From Clostridia bacterium (GTDB lineage Bacteria; Bacillota_A; Clostridia; Lachnospirales; Cellulosilyticaceae), in assembly GCA_029239935.1 (NCBI GenBank), contig JARBTY010000090.1:1-11543 (forward strand): a stretch of DNA of 11,543 bases. The letters are read 5' to 3'. Below are positions 7,288 through 11,543 of the stretch, in pieces. Each line of letters starts with the position of its first letter. Position 1 is the stretch's first letter. The translations under genes were made by a program, and so were the position numbers. The notes under the pieces are model-generated. The model made no database searches and was not told the DNA's origin. It saw nothing but the letters and a program-made list of their open reading frames with translations.

Positions 7288-7316
7288 ATCATAACACTTG
7301 GTCCCAGAATTTGCAA
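7288..7316 (-). promoter_or_regulatory. Sigma-A-like promoter of ade
   Basis: On the minus strand TTGCAA (7311-7316) and TATGAT (7288-7293) are separated by the ideal 17 bp. They lie 30 bases before the ade start. This supports separate transcription of ade from pepF. Confidence 0.65.
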
Positions 7317-7337
7317 TAAAAGAAGAGGCATTGGGTG

Positions 7338-9134
7338 CTACAGCGTTTTCATTTCTTCAATAAGATGTTTAAAGGTTGTGAGGGCAGCTTCTATAGGCTC
7401 AGAAGTACTCATATCCACGCCGGCTATTTTGAGAAGATCGATAGGGTCTTTTGAGGAGCCACCGCTTAAAAAGCTTAAATAGTCATCTACAGCTGGCTGC
7501 CCTTCAGTTAAAATACGGTTTGAAAGGGCTATAGCAGCTGAATAACCTGTAGCATACTGATAAACATAGAAAGGAGAATAAAAATGAGGGATTCTGGCCC
7601 ATTCATTTTCTATCAGCTGATCAACGTGGAGGGTATCGCCGTGATACTTTTTAACTAAGCTGTAATAAGTACTGCAAAGAAATTCGGCTGTCAGGGTTTC
7701 GCCCTTGTGGCTGATGGTATGCACCTCTTTTTCGAATTCAGCAAACATGGTTTGACGATAAAGGGTGGTTCTGAACTGCTCCATAAAATAGTTAATGAGG
7801 TATTTCCTATAGGAGGTATCTGTAACCGTTTTAAGGAGATATTGCATCAGAAGGGCTTCGTTGACGGTAGAAGCTACTTCGGCAACAAAAATACAGTAGC
7901 CAGAGTAAATAAAGGGCTGCGCTTTTTGAGAAAGATAGCTATGGAGGGCATGCCCCATTTCATGTGCCAACGTAAACATATTGTTCACATTATCCACATA
8001 GTTCATAAGCACATAGGGATGAGGGGTGCCATAGGTTCCCCAGGAATAGGCGCCACTGCGCTTGCCGGCATTTTCATATTTATCAATCCATCTGTTTGAA
8101 AAACCTTCTTTAATGATAGAGACATACTCTTCACCGAGAGGTGCCAAAGCTTTAAGAATGGTTTCGCAGGCCTCATCGTAAGAAATCTTGATGTCAAAGT
8201 CTTTGACGATAGGGACAAATAGATCATACATATGAAGTTCGCCTAAGCCTAAAAGCTGTTGTCTGAGCTCAATATACGCATGCATCACATCCATTTGACG
8301 ATTAACCGTCTGAATGAGGTTGTCATAGACCGTTACAGGGATGTTATTATCAGAAAGGGCAAAATGAAGAGGTGTTTCAAAGCCCCGTACACTGGAGAAA
8401 AGCCCATATTGTTTGATATTAGCGGCAAAGGCTGCAGCTAATGTATTTTTGTAATCACTGTAGGTTTGATACATCCCTGTAAAGGCAGCTTCTCTGACCT
8501 TGCGGTCCTTATTTTCTAAATACTTGATATAAGTTCCATGGGTAAGCTGCACAGATTCCCCTTGTTCGTTAGTAATGAGCGGAAATTTGATATCAACATT
8601 GTTAAACATGCTATAGACATTTTGCGGGGCACTGGCTATTTCGGAGACCTTGGCAAGTAAATGCTCGGTTTTGGCATCCAGAATATGTTCTTTTTGTCTC
8701 AAAATCTCATCTAAATAACGATCATATAACCGAAGCTTTGGCATTTCAACAAACATAGCTGAAAGGGTGTCAGGCGTTAAATGAGAGAGTTCAGGATTTG
8801 CAAAAGACAAACTGGCAGATACCGAAGCGGAGAGGTTTTCGGTTTTACTTGCAAAATCCTGATAATAAGCATTGCTGCCGTCTTGATGAAGTCTCATATG
8901 AGAATATACATAAAGCTTGCCGGTCAGTTCTAAAATCTCGTCTTGTTTAGTTAAAAACGTATATAAAGCAGTACTGTCAGAGGTGAGTTTTCCTTCAAAA
9001 ACGGAAAAAGTCCCTAGAAGATCTTTGGCCTTTACAAGCTGCTCTTCAAAAAGGGCATCTGTCAGGAAAATATCTTCTAGTTTCCAAGTATCTTCTTGTT
9101 TGACTTGACTTCTTTGTGGTAATGATGCAGGCAT
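7338..9134 (-). CDS. pepF: Oligoendopeptidase F (M3B)
   Basis: This 598-residue cytoplasmic zinc peptidase cleaves short peptides of roughly 7-17 residues in the known family. The zinc site HEMGH is at 391-395 (H391, E392, H395), with the third ligand probably E419 in FVAEVASTVNE. The N-terminal helical domain (about 15-200) with TWKLEDIF and the C-terminal YQYATGYSAA...SGGSSKDP are typical of PepF, as is the length. AAAGGAG lies eight bases before the ATG. The gene is upstream of and parallel to ade, and divergent from the sigma factor gene. No terminator is evident between pepF and ade. A role in turnover of imported or internal peptides is likely. Confidence 0.96.
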   Translation of the reverse strand: MPASLPQRSQVKQEDTWKLEDIFLTDALFEEQLVKAKDLLGTFSVFEGKLTSDSTALYTFLTKQDEILELTGKLYVYSHMRLHQDGSNAYYQDFASKTENLSASVSASLSFANPELSHLTPDTLSAMFVEMPKLRLYDRYLDEILRQKEHILDAKTEHLLAKVSEIASAPQNVYSMFNNVDIKFPLITNEQGESVQLTHGTYIKYLENKDRKVREAAFTGMYQTYSDYKNTLAAAFAANIKQYGLFSSVRGFETPLHFALSDNNIPVTVYDNLIQTVNRQMDVMHAYIELRQQLLGLGELHMYDLFVPIVKDFDIKISYDEACETILKALAPLGEEYVSIIKEGFSNRWIDKYENAGKRSGAYSWGTYGTPHPYVLMNYVDNVNNMFTLAHEMGHALHSYLSQKAQPFIYSGYCIFVAEVASTVNEALLMQYLLKTVTDTSYRKYLINYFMEQFRTTLYRQTMFAEFEKEVHTISHKGETLTAEFLCSTYYSLVKKYHGDTLHVDQLIENEWARIPHFYSPFYVYQYATGYSAAIALSNRILTEGQPAVDDYLSFLSGGSSKDPIDLLKIAGVDMSTSEPIEAALTTFKHLIEEMKTL

Positions 9135-9166
9135 CTTATCAGCTCCTTTTGGAATAGATTCTTTTA

Positions 9167-9176
9167 TAGTATACTA
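9167..9176 (-). promoter_or_regulatory. Palindrome with -10-like box upstream of pepF
   Basis: TAGTATACTA is a perfect 10-bp palindrome about 33 bases before the pepF start. On the minus strand it holds TATACT, a good -10. No convincing -35 lies 16-18 bp further up, so the promoter may need an activator or be elsewhere. Confidence 0.3.
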
Positions 9177-9182
9177 CGTTTA

Positions 9183-9222
9183 TCCTAAAAATAATAAAGG
9201 TTCCTAAAAATATTATAAAGGT
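9183..9222. repeat. Imperfect direct repeat in pepF/sigma intergenic region
   Basis: TCCTAAAAATAATAAAGGT (9183-9201) is followed directly by a second copy of the same sequence with two extra bases (9202-9222). The rest of the 180-bp gap shows no clear sigma-A promoter for the sigma gene. The repeat may be a regulator binding region or a simple AT-rich duplication. Confidence 0.6.
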
Positions 9223-9314
9223 TATTATTCTGTAAGAAAAGGGAGGAAGCTTTCGTATATACTTATAGAGCCACAGCTATTTACTGCATAAAATGCTGAT
9301 ACAAAGGGGGACAT

Positions 9315-9866
9315 ATGGAAGAAGAAATTGTTGAGCTTTTGCAAGAAAGGAAGCCTCAAGGTATTGATTACTTAATTGATGTGTATGGTCATTTGATTTA
9401 TGGTGTTATTTATCATACGGCCTATCATCAAATGAAGCGAGAAGATATGGAAGAGTGTTACAATGACGTTATTTTTATTATTTGGAGTAAGATTAACCAG
9501 TATGATCCTCAAAAGGGGACCTTTAAGAACTGGATGATTGCTGTTGTTAAATTTAGAACCATTGATTATATAAGAAAATATAAAAAGCTACAGCAGGAAA
9601 ATAGTGAAGACAAGGGTGTAGAGAATCAGTCAGCAGAAGAAATTTTTATGAGTCGTGAAAGTCATCAGATTCTTAAAAGAGCTATTCAAGAGCTAGGAAA
9701 AACGGACCAGCAGATTTTTATATGGAGATATATAGAGGATTTGTCTATTGAGGAAATAAGCAGCAGGCTGAAAATGACGCCGCAAGCCATATATACACGG
9801 ATATCCAGGGGTAAGGCAAGACTGAGAAAATGGATGGAGGGTGAGTGTCATGACAAAAAGGAATGA
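9315..9866 (+). CDS. ECF-like RNA polymerase sigma factor
   Basis: This 183-residue protein has sigma-70 region 2 at about 17-91 (DMEECYNDVIFIIW, then YDPQKGTFKNWMIAVVKFRTIDYIRKYKK) and region 4 at about 122-175 (LGKTDQQIFIWRYIEDLSIEEISSRL and TPQAIYTRISRGKARLRKW). It lacks regions 1 and 3, as in ECF (group 4) sigma factors. It would direct RNA polymerase to a small set of stress or signal-response promoters. AAAGGGGG lies four bases before the ATG. The stop overlaps the next gene by 17 bp, which implies translational coupling with the partner at 9850. No known anti-sigma gene is next to it. Which ECF group it belongs to is not clear. Confidence 0.92.
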   Translation: MEEEIVELLQERKPQGIDYLIDVYGHLIYGVIYHTAYHQMKREDMEECYNDVIFIIWSKINQYDPQKGTFKNWMIAVVKFRTIDYIRKYKKLQQENSEDKGVENQSAEEIFMSRESHQILKRAIQELGKTDQQIFIWRYIEDLSIEEISSRLKMTPQAIYTRISRGKARLRKWMEGECHDKKE

Positions 9867-10440
9867 TTATTATGAGATGTTTGGGGAGGAGGAAGTGAAA
9901 ATGTTTGAAAAACTAGGAGAAGTTCATAAGAAGAAAGACAGCAGTGATAAGACAAAGGTTAAACACTATATCAGACAAAAGAATCTAGAAGAAATGCAAA
10001 AAAGGGCGCAAGGGGAACTTAAGGAAGAAGAGTATATCGAAGCTGAATTTGAGGGGACTTTAACCTCATTAAATTATTGGGCGAACTTAACAAGTGCAGA
10101 GTATGCCTTTGTGAGATTTGCTGCTTATCAGGATATACCGACTAAATACCATGTCTTTTTGACGACGGAACAGGTCATCATTTATGAAGTAAAACCACTT
10201 AATGAAATAGGGAGACAATATGTATTTAAATACAGTGCAATGACACATTTTAAATTTAAAAAGTATAAAACTTTTATTAAATTATTTTTTAAAGTGGAGG
10301 AAGATAAATATGATGAGTTAAGAATGTCGGGGAGTTGGTTTTTATATCCATTTGTTCATCGAAGGATTGGCATCAATATAGCCAGCGCAGATCGAGAGAT
10401 TTTATTAAAATTTATACAAAGAAAGCTAAGCGGTATTTAA
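9850..10440 (+). CDS. Unrecognised soluble protein, PH-like C-terminal half, sigma-linked
   Basis: I do not recognise this 196-residue protein. The first 65 residues are highly charged and helical (rich in E and K). Residues about 98-182 look beta-rich (YHVFLTTEQVIIYEV, then QYVFKYSAMTHFKFKK and TFIKLFFKVEE) with a final helix at 180-193. That layout resembles a bacterial PH-like domain. No membrane helix, signal peptide or zinc-type anti-sigma motif is visible. ATG 9850 is preferred over GTG 9841 because GGAGG (9836-9840) is nine bases before the ATG but directly abuts the GTG. The 17-bp overlap with the sigma gene suggests a functional pair, perhaps a cytoplasmic regulator of the sigma factor; this is inference. 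Confidence 0.75.
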   Translation: MTKRNDYYEMFGEEEVKMFEKLGEVHKKKDSSDKTKVKHYIRQKNLEEMQKRAQGELKEEEYIEAEFEGTLTSLNYWANLTSAEYAFVRFAAYQDIPTKYHVFLTTEQVIIYEVKPLNEIGRQYVFKYSAMTHFKFKKYKTFIKLFFKVEEDKYDELRMSGSWFLYPFVHRRIGINIASADREILLKFIQRKLSGI

Positions 10441-10464
10441 ATTCTGATAAGAGTAGACTATAAT
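10436..10464 (+). promoter_or_regulatory. Candidate promoter of the dppA-like gene
   Basis: A perfect -10 TATAAT (10459-10464) lies 17 bp after TTTAAA (10436-10441), a four-of-six -35 that overlaps the stop of the preceding gene. The peptidase start is 67 bases downstream. No terminator separates it from the sigma operon, so read-through is also possible. Confidence 0.5.
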
Positions 10465-10531
10465 GAAAGGTATAAACATAGCGCTTAAAGAGTGGCAGCA
10501 TAAGGTATACAAATGAGGAAGGTGTGAGGGA

Positions 10532-11326
10532 ATGCGTATTTATATCAGTGCAGACATTGAGGGAACTACAGGGATTTTAAGCTGGCAGGAAACCCTTAAA
10601 GGCAATGACGAGTATAACAGATGCAGAGAACAGATGACACGGGAGGTAGCAGCCGCTTGCCAGGGAGCTATAGATGCGGGCGCAGAGTATATCATTGTAA
10701 AAGATGCCCATGAGGATGGTAAAAACCTCATCCATAGCATGCTGCCCAAAGAAGTAAAGATTATTTCAGGGTGGAGTAATCATCCGAATAACATGGTAGA
10801 GGGGCTGGATGAAAGCTTTGACGGTGTGATATTTGTAGGATATCACAGCGGCGGCAGTTCAAATGGCTGTCCCCTTGCCCACACTTTATCCATTAATAGT
10901 ATTCGAAATATCACACTCAACAATAAAAAAGCAGATGAATTTTTAATCTATGCTTATGCCGCCCATAGACTAGGGGTTCCAGTCATTGCTGTATCGGGAG
11001 ACGGAGAACTGATCAGAAAAGTAAGAAGTTTTGATAAAACCATCAAAACGGTTGCGGTGCAGGAAGGTTTTGGAGGTGCAGTAGTCAGCATCCATCCCGA
11101 TGTGGCAGTTTCACGGATTCAAAAGGCAGCCAAAAGGGCAGTGGAGAGTATTGCAAACTTTTCCACCAGTATCCTTGAGGAATATGAATTGAAGGTGGAG
11201 TTCAAACTGCATCAGGATGCTTATAAATATTCATTTTACCCAGGGGCGGAACAAATTGGAGAATATACAATCCGTTATGTTTCAAAAAATTATATGGATA
11301 TTTTAACCCTGCTGATGTTTATGTAA
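10532..11326 (+). CDS. dppA: D-aminopeptidase DppA-like, peptidase family M55
   Basis: This 264-residue protein matches the DppA fold and length (274 in B. subtilis). Known DppA is a zinc enzyme in a decameric ring that removes N-terminal D-amino acids such as D-Ala from short peptides. Expected zinc residues are visible: D8 and E10 in SADIEG, H60 in KDAHEDG, H105 in GYHSGG, and probably E136 in KKADEF. The likely nucleophile is H117 in CPLAHTLS. The C-terminal VSGDGE and VQEGFGG stretches also fit. AGGAAGG lies nine bases before the ATG. In Bacillus the gene heads a dipeptide-transport operon; here it is alone, with its own promoter and terminator. A role in recycling of cell-wall D-peptides is inferred. 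Confidence 0.92.
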   Translation: MRIYISADIEGTTGILSWQETLKGNDEYNRCREQMTREVAAACQGAIDAGAEYIIVKDAHEDGKNLIHSMLPKEVKIISGWSNHPNNMVEGLDESFDGVIFVGYHSGGSSNGCPLAHTLSINSIRNITLNNKKADEFLIYAYAAHRLGVPVIAVSGDGELIRKVRSFDKTIKTVAVQEGFGGAVVSIHPDVAVSRIQKAAKRAVESIANFSTSILEEYELKVEFKLHQDAYKYSFYPGAEQIGEYTIRYVSKNYMDILTLLMFM

Positions 11327-11337
11327 CTTGTAATGAG

Positions 11338-11378
11338 AAAAACCTTACAGCTATCTATAAATCAGCTGTAAGGTTTTT
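11338..11378 (+). terminator. Intrinsic terminator after the dppA-like gene
   Basis: A perfect 15-bp stem (AAAAACCTTACAGCT with AGCTGTAAGGTTTTT) around an 11-nt loop ends in five Ts. It starts 12 bases after the stop codon. The leading A-run could also act on the reverse strand. Confidence 0.92.
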
Positions 11379-11388
11379 GTGAGTTGCT

Positions 11389-11418
11389 TTACAAGGGATA
11401 ATTATCAAATGATACAAT
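11389..11418 (+). promoter_or_regulatory. Candidate promoter of the histidine-phosphatase gene
   Basis: TTACAA (11389-11394) and TACAAT (11413-11418) are 18 bp apart, about 33 bases before the start. The spacer holds the perfect palindrome GATAATTATC (11397-11406), a possible operator. Confidence 0.4.
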
Positions 11419-11451
11419 GGGGACCAAGTGGGGCAGAAAGAGGGGGAGAAC

Positions 11452-11543
11452 ATGCTAAAATTGATATTGGTCAGGCATGCCATGACAGAGGCAAATGAGC
11501 AAAAGACTTACACAGGATTTAATGAAAGCAAAATAAGTGCACA
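11452..11543 (+). CDS. Histidine phosphatase family protein, N-terminal fragment
   Basis: The first 30 codons are visible before the window ends. The start MLKLILVRHAMTEANEQ followed by YTGFNESKIS fits the histidine phosphatase (phosphoglycerate-mutase-like) superfamily, whose RHG motif carries the phospho-accepting His (here H9). The motif reads RHA, a tolerated variant. Members of this size class include alpha-ribazole phosphatase (cobalamin synthesis) and sugar-phosphate phosphatases; the fragment cannot tell them apart. GGGGGAG lies three to five bases before the ATG. Confidence 0.8.
   Translation, partial: MLKLILVRHAMTEANEQKTYTGFNESKISA

Noticed and set aside
7707..8099. 130-residue open frame antisense to pepF
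   Set aside because: It mirrors the conserved pepF zinc-site region; a by-product of codon use on the other strand.
10463..10516. 17-residue frame MKGINIALKEWQHKVYK before the dppA-like gene; ALKEW recalls the start of DUF1802 proteins
   Set aside because: The ATG overlaps the -10 box of the candidate promoter, there is no ribosome site, and five shared residues are too few to call a gene remnant.
11397..11406. GATAATTATC as a Fur box
   Set aside because: Only 10 bp of palindrome and no full 19-bp Fur pattern; kept only as a possible operator note in the promoter entry.

Overview
The window looks like chromosomal DNA of an AT-rich, endospore-forming and probably motile Clostridia-type Firmicute. 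The evidence is strong AGGAGG-type ribosome binding sites, sigma-A-like promoters, a SpoVR family gene, a WalJ/YycJ nuclease, a chemoreceptor and a small Asn/Ser-rich protein resembling gamma-type spore proteins. A Lachnospirales/Cellulosilyticum-like host is a guess from overall flavour only. No phage, transposon, CRISPR, rRNA or tRNA signature was seen.

Layout, left: the 3' end of a spoVR gene (+, 2-232) is followed by a long 63-nt imperfect hairpin (238-300). A convergent chemoreceptor gene (-, 385-2523) follows. Its 3' end carries a perfect 22-bp tandem duplication (390-433) that shifts the frame and replaces the normal C-terminus. Removing one copy restores an intact 729-residue receptor ending at 312. 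A divergent promoter region (2524-2712) separates it from walJ/yycJ (+, 2713-3513). Then come a 53-residue Asn/Ser-rich protein (3607-3768) with a possible sigma-G-type promoter, and a strong intrinsic terminator (3777-3816).

Layout, centre: a 505-residue divergent CorA/GMN-type membrane protein (+, 3944-5461) contains a perfect 12-bp hairpin just before its first membrane segment. It ends 3 bp from the convergent adenine deaminase gene ade (-, 5465-7258), which has its own good promoter. Upstream on the same strand is pepF, an M3B oligoendopeptidase (-, 7338-9134).

Layout, right: an intergenic region with an imperfect direct repeat precedes an ECF-like sigma factor gene (+, 9315-9866). This overlaps an unrecognised soluble protein gene (9850-10440) whose C-terminal half looks PH-like, so the pair may be a sigma factor and its partner. 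A D-aminopeptidase (DppA, M55) gene follows (10532-11326) with its own promoter and terminator. The window ends in the first codons of a histidine-phosphatase gene (11452 onward).

Most genes are single units of housekeeping or nutrient-recycling function (purine salvage, peptide and D-peptide degradation). There is no obvious multi-gene defence or mobile system. The most noteworthy items are the duplication-disrupted chemoreceptor, the sigma/PH-like pair and the short spore-protein-like gene. Every stretch without a gene is under 300 bases.
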